In this document: in pieces, positions 37,696 to 46,870 of the stretch
Numbering within the stretch: the first letter of the stretch is position 1
Layout: each line of letters opens with the position of its first letter
NCBI RefSeq assembly: GCF_019915265.1
Contig: NZ_CP082780.1
Coordinates: 2,108,001 to 2,172,000 of the forward strand
DNA length: 64,000 nt
Source: Bacillus aquiflavi
GTDB lineage: Bacteria; Bacillota; Bacilli; Bacillales; Cytobacillaceae
Direction: 5' to 3'
Made by a program: the position numbers and the translations under genes
The notes under the pieces: generated by a model
The model's input: only the letters and a program-made list of their open reading frames with translations
Database searches by the model: none
What the model was told of the DNA's origin: nothing

Positions 37696-37923
37696 TTACT
37701 CTCCTATTAAATAAAACAAAATAAGCCGATCAAATAATGAATAATTTATATCGCTTGTTTGAGAAGTCACTTTAATTGCTGATCCTTTCGGTTCATCATA
37801 ACGACGATAACCTTCGTACTCTTCATTTATCCATATAATCCCATAATAAAATAAAATTGTGCACGCTGTAAAGAGAATAAATACTTTGATCGTTTTTAAT
37901 GATAATTGAAGCCATTTTTTCAT
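37696..37923 (-). CDS. yqzK: YqzK-like small membrane protein (DUF4227)
   Basis: The 75-residue protein has a basic start, one membrane helix near residues 12-31 ([20 protein letters not shown]), and a [19 protein letters not shown] segment typical of the YqzK/DUF4227 family. It is located between fur and xerD, as in B. subtilis. Function unknown. Confidence 0.8.
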   Translation of the reverse strand: MKKWLQLSLKTIKVFILFTACTILFYYGIIWINEEYEGYRRYDEPKGSAIKVTSQTSDINYSLFDRLILFYLIGE

Positions 37924-38017
37924 TCGCTTGTTCCCCCTAGAGCTCTTTCATTTTATTAAAATGTATGCCAAATAGGACAGCTTTTATACATGTTAGACTA
38001 TGAGTATAAGGGGAAAA

Positions 38018-38075
38018 TAAAAAAAGTCTGACATCAAACAAAGTTTAGCGGCTAAAACAATGAATTCGTCAGACA
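38018..38075 (-). terminator. terminator downstream of fur
   Basis: GTCTGAC/GTCAGAC arms enclose an inner GTTTAG-CG-GCTAAAAC hairpin and are followed by seven T on the minus strand. Confidence 0.7.
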
Positions 38076-38095
38076 TAATAAGCGCAAAATTTATT

Positions 38096-38539
38096 TCATT
38101 CTTTTTCTTGGCAACGATGGCAAATACCATGGAATGTTAATCGATGATCTTTAATCTTAAACTTCCAATCTCGTTCAACGATTACCTCTACGTCTTCAAG
38201 TAAATCTTCTTGAATTTCATCCACAGATCCACATTCGATACAAACTAAATGGTGATGAAAATGAACGGCTCCTTCCTGTCTTAAATCGTATCGGGAAACT
38301 CCGTCACCGAAGTTAATTTTATCAACAATTTTCAATTCCGTTAACAGTTCTAACGTTCGATAAACTGTAGCTAAACCAATCTCAGGCGATTTTTCTTTTA
38401 CAAGGAGGTATACATCTTCCGCACTTAAATGATCCTCTTCATGTTCCAATAAAACACGAACAGTTGCCTCACGCTGCGGTGTTAACTTATAGCTTGAAGA
38501 ATGCAATTGTTTTTTAATTCTTTCGATTCTGTTTTCCAT
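38096..38539 (-). CDS. fur: ferric uptake regulator Fur
   Basis: Fur represses iron-uptake genes when bound to Fe2+. The 147-residue product has an N-terminal winged helix (KLTPQREATVRVLLEHEEDH, LATVYRTLELLTELKIV), the metal-binding HFHHHLVCIECGSVDEI and the structural zinc pair CIEC/CHRC. All expected His and Cys are present. It is a single gene with its own terminator. Confidence 0.95.
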   Translation of the reverse strand: MENRIERIKKQLHSSSYKLTPQREATVRVLLEHEEDHLSAEDVYLLVKEKSPEIGLATVYRTLELLTELKIVDKINFGDGVSRYDLRQEGAVHFHHHLVCIECGSVDEIQEDLLEDVEVIVERDWKFKIKDHRLTFHGICHRCQEKE

Positions 38540-38649
38540 TTAAAAGTCCCTCCCTCGCCACTATCATTTTTATTATAACAGAAGGAAGGACGGTTGCAAA
38601 ATAAAATTATTATAAGAAAGAAACAATAATCTATATTATATAGTAAATA

Positions 38650-39297
38650 TTATAATGAACCTACTGAACTAATAACAGACTTCATAAGAACAGGTGATAA
38701 GTAAGCTTCTATTCCTGCAGCAATTGAAAAAAACATGACTGCAATCACAAATGAAAAAAAATAGCGGACAAATAATGGAGCAACAGGCTGGTTGTATGTT
38801 TTCATAAATTGCTTGCGAATCATTTTAAGTGATAAAGTGATAGACAATGATGCAGTTACAATAAAGACTGGAACAATAATTAAATTTTGCGGCAATATAG
38901 ATACAAAGGCGAGCCAAAATCCGCTCCAGCCCATTTGATTTACGAGAAAACCTACTGTAAAGCCAACAACCATTCCTTTGATAAATAATAAAATGAGAAT
39001 AACAGGCAAACCGATGACTGAAACACCTAATATCCACATCAAACCAATAAATTTACTATTATGAAAGAGGCTTTGCAAAAGCAATTCTTTATTTGACGCT
39101 ACTTCTCCATTAGAAACTTGTCCAAAAAATTGCGATAAATAATAAAACAAATCTTCTTTTTGGGTAAAATTTAAACTATTAACAACGACTGCTCCAAAAA
39201 TGACCCCGATAGAAAAAAGGACAACTACAAATAAATAAATTGAGGAATGTTCTTGTATATGATCTGCAATAAGATTCTTGTATTTACGTTTCTTCAT
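38650..39297 (-). CDS. spoIIM: stage II sporulation protein M
   Basis: SpoIIM is a membrane component of the DMP complex that degrades septal peptidoglycan during engulfment. The 215-residue product has a cytoplasmic start MKKRKYKNLIADHIQEHSSI, then about five membrane helices (LFVVVLFSIGVIFGAVVVNS, ILGVSVIGLPVILILLFIKG, MVVGFTVGFLVNQMGWSG and others). The gene sits next to fur, as in B. subtilis, and is probably transcribed alone. Confidence 0.94.
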   Translation of the reverse strand: MKKRKYKNLIADHIQEHSSIYLFVVVLFSIGVIFGAVVVNSLNFTQKEDLFYYLSQFFGQVSNGEVASNKELLLQSLFHNSKFIGLMWILGVSVIGLPVILILLFIKGMVVGFTVGFLVNQMGWSGFWLAFVSILPQNLIIVPVFIVTASLSITLSLKMIRKQFMKTYNQPVAPLFVRYFFSFVIAVMFFSIAAGIEAYLSPVLMKSVISSVGSL

Positions 39298-39508
39298 TTT
39301 ATTTCCTCCCGCTGTTTCTGTTATTAAATTGTATGCTTGTCTAGTAAATCTATGACTTTCATTTTTAAATCTTCAAAAATAGAGTAGAGTTAATCGAAAA
39401 TGAGGACCGTTTAGCAATTGTGCTCACGGAACTAATAAAAGATGAACAGAAGGAGAGTTTTACAGAAGGTTAAAAAGATTAAACGAAAAAAATCAATCTA
39501 ACCAAAAA

Positions 39509-39744
39509 GAGTCGGAACAAAACCATTTTAATCAAAAATAAATCCGTACAATGAGGTATATATACCGCTCCAGAAATATACTTCGCTTTCCGCGGACAAC
39601 GCCTCAACTTCCTCGGAAGCAAAAACCGCTTCCTGCGGGATTTTCAGCTGTTATTTTTCCCGCAGGAGTCTACGTATATTTTCTCCGCTGAATGAGCATA
39701 TCGTTCGTTTTTAGAGTTGATTGTTTTAATTATGTCCCAGCCTC
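39509..39744. repeat. 236-bp MITE-like repeat, copy 2 (inverted)
   Basis: This is the reverse complement of the element at 21799-22044. It begins GAGTCGGAACAAAACCATTT and ends TTATGTCCCAGCCTC. The inner blocks CTCCGCTGAATGAGCATATC and AGTCTACGTATATTTTCTCC are shared exactly or nearly so with copy 1. No coding capacity. Confidence 0.9.
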
Positions 39745-39850
39745 TCAAACTGTTTGACGAACGTACTCATGAATGACAATTTTATACGCTTCCGTCCTCG
39801 TACAATACGTCTTGATTGACAAGCGTTTTTCAGCCAGTCTAAGAGGGAAT
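39745..39850. repeat. degenerate copy of the AGACTGTTGAC repeat
   Basis: Directly abuts the 236-bp element. It keeps AAACTGTTTGACGAACGTAC, CATGAATGACAATTTTATAC, GCTTCCG and TTGACAAGCG, but has diverged. Confidence 0.45.
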
Positions 39851-39897
39851 GGATGACAATAATTGAATGAAGCTTAGGATTTAATCCAATAGGACTT

Positions 39898-41064
39898 TTA
39901 CTCATTTGAGATTTTTCCGTACTTTCCTCCGCCTCCAGCTTCAAGATGGAGGTTGCCTAACCGGGCATTAACAATGAAGTCAGCTATTTTTCTTGGGACA
40001 ACTTTTCTTAACGCTTCATAAGGAACATGATGAAGCACTGCCATTTCTGTTCCAAAATGAGCAAGAAGCGTATCGAGCATTTTCGGTCCAAGCCCTGGAA
40101 TAAATTCTAATGGGATTTGATGAATATATGGCGGTCTGTCTTGTAATAAAGAATGTGCTGTTGTTAATTCTTTTATCCGTTCAGAAACACCTTTTATGAT
40201 TTTTGTGCTATTACAAGATGGACAAATTGCCTCATTATTTGTTAGTAATGTAAAGCATTTAGCACAAACTGTCCGATGATATTTTCCTAATAGTGGATCA
40301 AGCCCGAAATTGGCAGCAATCCTTCTGCCTCCTTTTTGCATTAATGCCTTTTTCAACTCAACAAACGTAGGTCTTTCCATTTCAATCATTTGATATTCCC
40401 GGGCAATTTTTCCAAGAGAATGTGCATCTGAGTTAGATAAAAAAGTATATTGACGAAGTTCAAGAAGATGATCAGCCATTTCTGTATTAGAACTAAGGCC
40501 AAGCTCAATTCCGTCAATAAGCTTAGGATCAAACACTTCAGTTAATGATTTACTTACCCCTCTTCCGTATAAACTTTTAAATGGAGTAAATACATGAGCT
40601 GGAATAAACAAACCTGAAAGTCCTTTTACTTTTCTTTGTAATTCTTTTCCTGTTATATACACTCTTTGCGAGCTTAAATGAATATTCTTCAAATAATTTG
40701 ATAGCCATTGCGAAAAGCTTTTCATTTGAGCCAATGTTGGAAAAAAGCATAAAACATGAATGGGTCCTTTACAATGCTCATCATAAATTTCCAATTCTGA
40801 CCCTGGAATGATTGTTACATCTCCATATATTATGCCTCCCTCCTCATGCTCAATGAGGGTCCCACTCTCAATTAAGTTCTCCATCTCAACAATCACTTCA
40901 GGTGAATGGCAATCAATAATTCCGATCATCTGCAAGCCTTTTCGGACTTTAGCGGTTTCAATAATATTTGAAAATGTTAATGTTTTGGCACCCGTTATTT
41001 TTACCGCTTTCCCAGTAAATGTTCTGCCGATATGAATGTGCAAATCTGCATAATAACGGTTCAT
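39898..41064 (-). CDS. yqxK: EndoQ-family endonuclease (YqxK)
   Basis: Members of this family are endonuclease Q, which nicks DNA 5' of deaminated bases such as uracil and hypoxanthine. The 388-residue protein has a PHP-type metal site (YYADLHIHIGR at the start, IIDCHSPEVI, AHVFTPF, LSNSDAHSLG), a four-Cys zinc finger (CAKCFTLLTNNEAICPSC), and C-terminal helix-hairpin-helix region (LEFIPGLGPKMLDTLLAHFG). The domain order is that of the characterised archaeal and Bacillus EndoQ. It overlaps the end of nudF by four bases, forming a two-gene operon. The function is inferred by family. Confidence 0.85.
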   Translation of the reverse strand: MNRYYADLHIHIGRTFTGKAVKITGAKTLTFSNIIETAKVRKGLQMIGIIDCHSPEVIVEMENLIESGTLIEHEEGGIIYGDVTIIPGSELEIYDEHCKGPIHVLCFFPTLAQMKSFSQWLSNYLKNIHLSSQRVYITGKELQRKVKGLSGLFIPAHVFTPFKSLYGRGVSKSLTEVFDPKLIDGIELGLSSNTEMADHLLELRQYTFLSNSDAHSLGKIAREYQMIEMERPTFVELKKALMQKGGRRIAANFGLDPLLGKYHRTVCAKCFTLLTNNEAICPSCNSTKIIKGVSERIKELTTAHSLLQDRPPYIHQIPLEFIPGLGPKMLDTLLAHFGTEMAVLHHVPYEALRKVVPRKIADFIVNARLGNLHLEAGGGGKYGKISNE

Positions 41065-41615
41065 TTTCCTTCCTTTTCCTCTATTAATTGTAAATATTGT
41101 ACTGCGTAAGCTGTTTTCGCATCAAAAATTTTTTGTTCCTTTATATAATTAAGCGCCTCATCAAGGGTCAATTCTACAATGTTGACAAATTCATCTTCGT
41201 CAAGGGTAGCGGCATTTTCTTTTTTACTTAATCCTGTAGCAATATATAAATGAATGATTTCATCAGCAAATCCTGGGGATGTATAAAATGAGATTAGCCA
41301 CTCCATGTTGCTACACTCATATCCAGTCTCTTCCTCAAGCTCTCTTGCAGCACATAAAGCTGGCTCCTCATCTTTTTCTAGCTTACCAGCCGGAATTTCA
41401 ACGATTGTTCGTTCTAACGGCTTTCGAAATTGCTCTACCATGACAATTTTTTTATCATTTGTTATGGGTAAAATAGCAACAGCTCCAGGATGCTTAACAA
41501 TTTCCCGTTTTGACATTTTTCCATTTGGAAGCTTCACTTCATCCACTTGAAGACTAATCACTTTACCTGTAAAAATTTCTTCAGATTTTATTGTTTTTTC
41601 TTCTAAATCATTCAT
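41061..41615 (-). CDS. nudF: ADP-ribose pyrophosphatase NudF
   Basis: NudF hydrolyses ADP-ribose to AMP and ribose 5-phosphate. The Nudix box is complete: GKLEKDEEPALCAARELEEE followed by TGYE. The 184-residue length matches the family. ATG 41615 is chosen, as AGGAGTG lies ten bases upstream; an earlier in-frame start at 41651 would add residues not seen in relatives. It is upstream of yqxK. Confidence 0.93.
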   Translation of the reverse strand: MNDLEEKTIKSEEIFTGKVISLQVDEVKLPNGKMSKREIVKHPGAVAILPITNDKKIVMVEQFRKPLERTIVEIPAGKLEKDEEPALCAARELEEETGYECSNMEWLISFYTSPGFADEIIHLYIATGLSKKENAATLDEDEFVNIVELTLDEALNYIKEQKIFDAKTAYAVQYLQLIEEKEGK

Positions 41616-41864
41616 TTTATTCAAACACTCCTGTTCGTCTAAATAAATCATTTACTTATTTTATCATATTAAAGGCCATCTTAAACAATATTGTCGTGAA
41701 TCCTTTAGTCATACATGATACTCCGACGAAAATAAAACTTTAATTAGTAGAAATAAACCATTTTAGGAGGGGGATCGGATAAAATGATGATAAACTTAAT
41801 ATATCTACCAAAAACATCGGAAATATGAATAAGATAAATGAATAGAAAATAGGAGTGAAAATGA

Positions 41865-42788
41865 TTGAAGAAACGTCGCTTAGGAAACTCAGATTTGTTT
41901 GTTAGCGAGCTTGGGCTTGGCTGTATGTCACTTAGGATGGATGAAGGAAAAAGTAGAACAATTATTGAAGCTGCGCTTGAAGAAGGCATCAATTATTTTG
42001 ATACTGCTGATCTTTATGATTATGGGGAAAATGAACAGCTTGTCGGAAAAGCGTTAAAGCATGTGAGAGATAAAGTTATTATTGCCACAAAGGTCGGAAA
42101 TAAGTGGACTGATAAGAAAAACGGTTGGAGCTGGGATCCATCGAAACAATACATAAAAGAGGCGGTAAAGAAAAGCTTGCGCCGTCTGAACACAGATTAT
42201 CTTGATCTTTATCAATTACATGGCGGGACAATCGATGATCCAATGACAGAAACAATTGAAGCATTTGAAGAACTTAAAGAAGAAGGATATATCCGTTTTT
42301 ACGGTATCTCATCAATTCGACCGAATGTTATTCGCAAATACGTAAAAAAATCATCAATCTCAGCTGTCATGATGCAATACAGTATACTTGACCGCCGTGC
42401 AGAAGAAGAAATATTGCCATTATTACAGAAAAACAATATTAGCGTCCTCTCAAGAGGAAGCCTTGCTAAAGGCCTGCTAACTGAAAGATTAATCGCTAAA
42501 GCTTCTCCTAATGTAAAAGAAAACGGTTATTTAAATTATTGTTACAACGAATTAACAGAGATTTTGCCAAAATTAAAAGAAGCATTATCATCCGAACGAA
42601 CTTTTACAGAAGTCGCTTTACAGTATAATTTAGCAAATCCAACAGTCGCTTCTGTTATAGCTGGTGCAAGCTCAGCCGATCAAGTGAGAGAGAATGCCCG
42701 TGCAATTAAAGCGAAGCCGCTAACGGTTGAGGAAGTAGAGTGGATTAAAAACAATACAAAAGCAAATCGTTATGAACAGCATCGTTAA
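41865..42788 (+). CDS. yqkF: aldo/keto reductase YqkF
   Basis: An NADPH-dependent oxidoreductase of the aldo/keto reductase superfamily with unknown physiological substrate. The 307-residue protein has the catalytic tetrad: Asp in NYFDTADLYDYGENE with its Tyr, Lys in IIATKVGNKW, and His in LYQLHGGTID. The C-terminal cofactor site is seen in ASVIAGASSADQVREN. It starts at TTG 41865, seven bases after AGGAGTG. It is transcribed away from nudF and toward yqkE, with a shared terminator. Confidence 0.93.
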   Translation: MKKRRLGNSDLFVSELGLGCMSLRMDEGKSRTIIEAALEEGINYFDTADLYDYGENEQLVGKALKHVRDKVIIATKVGNKWTDKKNGWSWDPSKQYIKEAVKKSLRRLNTDYLDLYQLHGGTIDDPMTETIEAFEELKEEGYIRFYGISSIRPNVIRKYVKKSSISAVMMQYSILDRRAEEEILPLLQKNNISVLSRGSLAKGLLTERLIAKASPNVKENGYLNYCYNELTEILPKLKEALSSERTFTEVALQYNLANPTVASVIAGASSADQVRENARAIKAKPLTVEEVEWIKNNTKANRYEQHR

Positions 42789-42799
42789 AAGCACTCCTG

Positions 42800-42833
42800 T
42801 TTGAGAGCATTCAACAACTCGAATGCTCTCGCT
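42800..42833. terminator. terminator between yqkF and yqkE
   Basis: GAGAGCATTC/GAATGCTCTC ten-base stem with an AACAACTC loop between two convergent genes. Confidence 0.75.
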
Positions 42834-42849
42834 CTCTATTTTGTAATTG

Positions 42850-43086
42850 CTACTTAAATTCCCGCCAATCTAGGTTACTATCACTTAATAATTCTTCAAA
42901 TGACTTATTTTTCTCACGCTGCTTTCGTTCACGACGCTTTCTTTCTTCCGCTAACTTCTCTTGCTGTTCTTCCTTTGCTTTCAATTCAAGTTGCTTTTCT
43001 TTCAATTGCTTCATTAAATCATCACTAATCATATCACTTAATGTTAAGTCATGATCTTTTTTTTGCTGAGAACGTTTTTTGTCCAT
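42850..43086 (-). CDS. yqkE: YqkE-like charged small protein
   Basis: The 78-residue product is almost entirely charged. MDKKRSQQKKDHDLTLSDMI is followed by a long Lys/Glu coiled-coil stretch and ends SDSNLDWREFK. ATG 43086 has GGGGAGG directly before it. It is placed next to yqkF, as in B. subtilis. Function unknown. Confidence 0.8.
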   Translation of the reverse strand: MDKKRSQQKKDHDLTLSDMISDDLMKQLKEKQLELKAKEEQQEKLAEERKRRERKQREKNKSFEELLSDSNLDWREFK

Positions 43087-43249
43087 AAAAATCCTCCCCA
43101 TCCCCTTTTGAAAATGAATTTCTTCCATTTTAACATGACGAGCTTTATAACATAAATTTGTTTATTTGACTTAGGCGATAAAAAGAATCGGCTGATAAAT
43201 CATCTAATGAAATATATGTATCCTACTAGCTTCACTTTTTTAAAATTGC

Positions 43250-43721
43250 CACTTTTTCTGATCCGCTTAATCCAAGAAGCAAAACATTCATCGAAAAAGG
43301 AAAACGTGGCATCACTAACTGCAAACCTCGTAAACGTGGCGGAAATCCAAACATAGAAGAATCAGCACGAACAGGTTTGTGTACTCGTTGCCAGAGACCA
43401 AACAAAGATCACTGTTTCCAAAGTTACTTGTATGGGGCGTATTGTGAAAACAAAAGTCAATACTTTAACTGGCTCAAAACTTTCTAAAAAAACGTGATTG
43501 TAACTAATGCTTGGGGAGCCTATAAAATCTATGGAAAAGAAAAAGATTTAGAGCATTATCGAATTAAATCAGATGATGGCAAACATATAATCAAGGGATT
43601 GTATCACATTCAAAATTTCAACGGTCTTCAATCACTTTTAAAACGTTGGATAGACCGCTTTAAAGGTTTGACTGCAAAATATCTTGATAATTTATATTGC
43701 TTCGTTCTTATTTGTCGATAG
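43250..43721 (+). pseudogene. IS1595-family transposase remnant
   Basis: Three plus-strand fragments in different frames belong together: KPRKRGGNPNIEESARTG, then VCVLVARDQTKITVSKVTCM plus GRIVKTKVNTLTGSKLSK, then VIVTNAWGAYKIYGKEKDLE and GLYHIQNFNGLQSLLKRWID up to AKYLDNLYCFV. This is the order of the ISXO2-like transposase domain of IS1595 elements, including the RKRGG and HI(x)NxN motifs. At least two frameshifts and loss of the N-terminal part make it non-functional. It marks the left border of the toxin island. Confidence 0.7.
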
Positions 43722-43976
43722 TCATAGTAACAAAAGCACTAAACAACATATTAAAGACCTTCTATTAACATCATTTATTTTGAAATGACGGATATATATG
43801 ATAGCTTACGACTATCAAAATTCAACTTATAGTCCTCCTTCAACTAAAGGAGCAAAAGAGAAACTTTAATTTTTATAATTCGTATATAAGAATATAAAGA
43901 TTATATATAAATGATGCTTTAACGGAATAATAAATGTTAAAATTCACATAAAATACAAATTAAAGGGATGTCAAAT

Positions 43977-44159
43977 ATGTCTACAGATATTATTACCATT
44001 GTAGCTATAGTTTCCATTGTTATTTGGATTGCGGTGTCCAAAGAACTTGTAAAATCTTCAAAAGAGAAGAACGGAAGGAAAATAATCACTTTAATGTCTG
44101 TTGGTTCCTTATCAACGCTAATACTGACCATTTCACTTTTTCAAAATATCCAATTCTAA
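43977..44159 (+). CDS. 60-residue predicted membrane protein
   Basis: I do not recognise the protein. From ATG 43977 it has a membrane helix (IITIVAIVSIVIWIAVSKEL), a basic loop with KSSKEKNGRK, and a second helix (ITLMSVGSLSTLILTISLF). AAAGGGA is eight bases before the start. An upstream ATG at 43968 is in frame but overlaps the binding site. It lies between two transposase remnants at the left edge of the toxin island. Confidence 0.45.
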   Translation: MSTDIITIVAIVSIVIWIAVSKELVKSSKEKNGRKIITLMSVGSLSTLILTISLFQNIQF

Positions 44160-44189
44160 AAATTATGGTATAAAGCAGGCTTAATGCAT

Positions 44190-44425
44190 AGAGGAAAGTA
44201 TGTAGGAATTTTTTAGGAATTTCCATATTTAGGTGCGTAAGTTGGACAAGAACGGAAAAAACAAATAATTCGATTTGTGCAAGAACAGCTAGGCAAAAGA
44301 CGATTTAGTGCGATCAATACTTGATTTTGAATCACCCATTCGCTTTGGTCATTAAAACTTTTGATGTATTTAAAAAACAGCTCTATTGCCCAGTGCAGAT
44401 AATAATATTTTAGTTTACTATCTTA
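44190..44425 (-). pseudogene. IS4-type transposase C-terminal remnant
   Basis: On the minus strand the frame reads YYLHWAIELFFKYIKSFNDQ then SEWVIQNQVLIAL, the C-terminal region of IS4-type DDE transposases containing the conserved Tyr-(x2)-Trp-(x)-Ile-Glu-Leu-Phe-Phe-Lys. After a frame change it continues IVFCLAVLAQIELFVFSVLV. The rest of the element is not present. Confidence 0.6.
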
Positions 44426-44516
44426 ATTGCTTCATCTCATCCAAATGACAGATGCCGAAATAGTAACTGCCGAACAAAAAAAAAAAAAAATATGTTTGAT
44501 AGAGAAGGGTGATGTA

Positions 44517-44883
44517 AATGGGACAAATTAAAATTGATCCTGAGCGCATAGAGGAATGATATCAAACACTTTTCGAAGAGCGATTTCAAGCTGAATCGAT
44601 GATCGGGACGCTCATTCAGTTTAAGCGAAATTTAGAAGAACAAGGATTTGAGCATACAAGCTTAGCAGGCATTCATCATTATGTCGATTCGCTCATTAAC
44701 TTAATGGAAGTTTTAGCAAATAATATCGTCACACTCCAAGATAATGCTTCAGAAATGGCCACTCAATTTACGAACACAGACGCAGAATTAGCTGCAATGT
44801 ATCACACATCAAGTTCAGACACAACAAGCTATCAAACTTACGAAACGAAACAAATGGAAGATCTATATGGGAAACTAGATTAG
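44517..44883 (+). pseudogene. small LXG-associated (WXG100-like) protein with stop codon
   Basis: The frame begins ATGGGACAAATT after AGGGTGATG, reads GQIKIDPERIEE, meets a TGA at 44558-44560, and continues as YQTLFEERFQAESMIGTLIQ to the end, about 121 residues in all. Small helical proteins of this size encoded directly before LXG toxins are known partners for export by the type VII secretion system. The internal ATG at 44599 could give a shortened product. The gene is followed by the toxin gene after 14 bases. Confidence 0.6.
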
Positions 44884-44897
44884 CAGGAGGTGACCCA

Positions 44898-46130
44898 GTG
44901 GGAAAACTAATCGTTCACACAGAAGAAATAGCAGCATATTTAAAAAAGATGTACAGGCATTATGAACAGCAAGCCGAAACCATCGAAAGTCAATTAGCAG
45001 TGCTCCGTGAAGCTTCTCATCTTCTTGCCCCAGAAGATCTCGCTGCGGTAGAATATGAGATGGACACGGTTAAGCAAAAAGGGAACGAATTTATCACCGA
45101 AAAAATGCCGTCCTTAGAGCAAACCCTTTCTACTGCAAAACCAATCGATCCTTATTTAGAAGCGATATCAAACATTAACGCATTTTTAAGTAAACATAAC
45201 ATTCCAGAATTTAATCAAATGATTCGCACCATTCAGCCTGTTAATCGAACAACACAAGTAAGCGAAGGAATAACGCTTAAGGGCTTTCTTCAAGGAACTG
45301 GGGAAGTGATTGGAGTAAACGATCTTTACCGAGCGTTTAATGGGAAAGATCCATTCACAGGGAAAAAACTTAGCTTTCCCGAATGGCTCGAGGCAGTTGG
45401 CTGGACTGTTTTAACAGTCGCACCACCTAGTTGGTTTATCAGAACCGGGAGAGCCGGAAAAGCGGCAAAAGGAATGTTAGCATTCCAAAACTCGACTCGA
45501 ATTCAAGCAAGGAAAAAAAAACTAGCGCAAGTCAGTGAAATGTCAAAACTGTCTCTCCGGACAGTGAAGGATACGGGAAAGCAAATCACCCAAAAAGAGC
45601 TAGAAAGAATTCGCCAGTTCATCGATACATATTCCCCATTCATTGGAAACCGCCTCATGCCTGCATATGCGACAGGTGTGGTCGGAACGCGCGGAGTGAG
45701 ATTAGCTGAAGAGCAAATTTATCGGATTAGCGGGGGCAAAGTGTCGGGAGGTGTGGGTGGAACTGGTAAGAAGACTAGTGGTGCTATGGCCGATGTTTCA
45801 GAAGAACTAACGCGGGCACAAAAAAGAAACGTTGAGGCTCTTAACAATGTCATAGCAAATAATTTAAAAGATCACGACTTCTCTGGCACATTAAGAGATT
45901 TACAAGGAAATCCCGTTCCAAAGCCTAGTGGTGGATTTTGGGATCATAAAACAGAGATGATTTAATCATATGACGCTCTTCAAGGGGTTAAAAAAGGTTT
46001 AGAAGGTTCTTTAAAAAATCCTAATTTAAATTCTGCAGTAAGAGAATTTTTGGAACCAGAACTTGCCAAAGCTAATTTTTATATTAATAAAATTGAAGAA
46101 CTATTTAAACCGTTTGGAGGAATACGATGA
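44898..46130 (+). pseudogene. T7SS polymorphic toxin with Ntox28-like C-terminal domain, interrupted by a stop codon
   Basis: From GTG 44898 (AGGAGGTGACC before it) the protein has an N-terminal helical segment (about residues 1-110), a pre-toxin part with GVNDLYRAFNGKDPFTGKKL (the TG-type linker) and a C-terminal toxin domain: LTRAQKRNVEALNNVIANNL, KDHDFSGTLRDLQGNPVPKP, GGFWDHKTEM. A TAA at 45963-45965 interrupts the frame and SYDALQGVKKGLEGSLKNPN continues to FKPFGGIR and TGA. The toxin part resembles the type 28 polymorphic toxin domain, predicted to be an RNase. With the stop the toxin loses its last 55 residues. The end overlaps the start of the downstream immunity gene. Confidence 0.65.
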
Positions 46131-46546
46131 AAACATTAAAAGAACTATATAATTTATCTTATGATGAATCAAATTTTGGTAGTGGATTAATAAAATGGTA
46201 TAATTTCCTACTAGATAAAAAAATAGGGGAATTAACTGTAACAGATATATCCAAAATGATTAGACAAGATATTTTAAAAAATTTAGCACTAGAAAAATCT
46301 ATAGATTTATTTATTCTTAATCCTTACGATGGAGAATATCAAGACGGTGAATTATTGAAGTTGATACTTTCGTCTGTTAATATAAATAAATTAAGTATAA
46401 ACAAATTGAATATGCTAAATGATAAAGTTACAGAGCTAAAACAGTCGTACTTAGAATTTGACTGGGAAGACGAAGATATTAAACAAATGTATGGAAAAAA
46501 TTTAGATGAACAAAAAGAAAAAATAAAAAAAGCTTATGACAGCTAG
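46127..46546 (+). CDS. CdiI_2-like immunity protein
   Basis: A 139-residue acidic cytoplasmic protein. The core SGLIKWYNFLLDKKIGELTV plus TDISKMIRQDILKNLALEKS, PYDGEYQDGELLKLIL matches the pattern of the contact-dependent inhibition immunity family CdiI_2 (LxDL[TS]xxDxxRxxRQ...P...GELYDGELL). Its ATG overlaps the toxin TGA (ATGA), the usual arrangement for a toxin and its immunity protein. It is intact although the toxin is interrupted. AAT-rich codons set it apart from the neighbouring backbone genes. Confidence 0.6.
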   Translation: MKTLKELYNLSYDESNFGSGLIKWYNFLLDKKIGELTVTDISKMIRQDILKNLALEKSIDLFILNPYDGEYQDGELLKLILSSVNINKLSINKLNMLNDKVTELKQSYLEFDWEDEDIKQMYGKNLDEQKEKIKKAYDS

Positions 46547-46595
46547 CAGTAACCTAATAAAAAAACAGTACTAACTTTGTATAATATATACTGAA

Positions 46596-46870
46596 ATGAC
46601 CCCAAAAAGTTAGACATATATTTTTAATTAAGCACCCTCTAAGGTCTGAACTCGTATTCTACTAGGCTCAGACCTTTTAACTTTACCTTTATCCTAATGG
46701 ATATACTTGTCCAATTTTTGTTTAATATGCTCTACATTTTCAAATTTAGTTTAATTTAGTTTATATAAAGGAATTCTAATTTCATCATAAAAAAAAAGTT
46801 TTCAATCACTGCATTATCGTAACAGTTGTTGCCTTTGCGTGACATACTCTGTGTAATTCTTCTCTTTCAT
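46596..46870 (-). mobile_element. IS3-family (IS150-like) element remnant
   Basis: At 46596-46616 a TGACCCCAAAAAGTTAGACA end is visible, the terminal sequence typical of IS150-type elements. On the minus strand degraded pieces of OrfB can be read: [32 protein letters not shown] and LKGLSPVEYELQTLEGA with frame changes between them. Only the C-terminal part and one end are left. It directly precedes, and appears to truncate, the next LXG gene. Confidence 0.7.

Noticed and set aside
39398-39470. Short plus-strand frame reading NEDRLAIVLTELIKDEQKES
   Set aside because: About 24 codons without a good start or binding site; resemblance to a protein is not enough.
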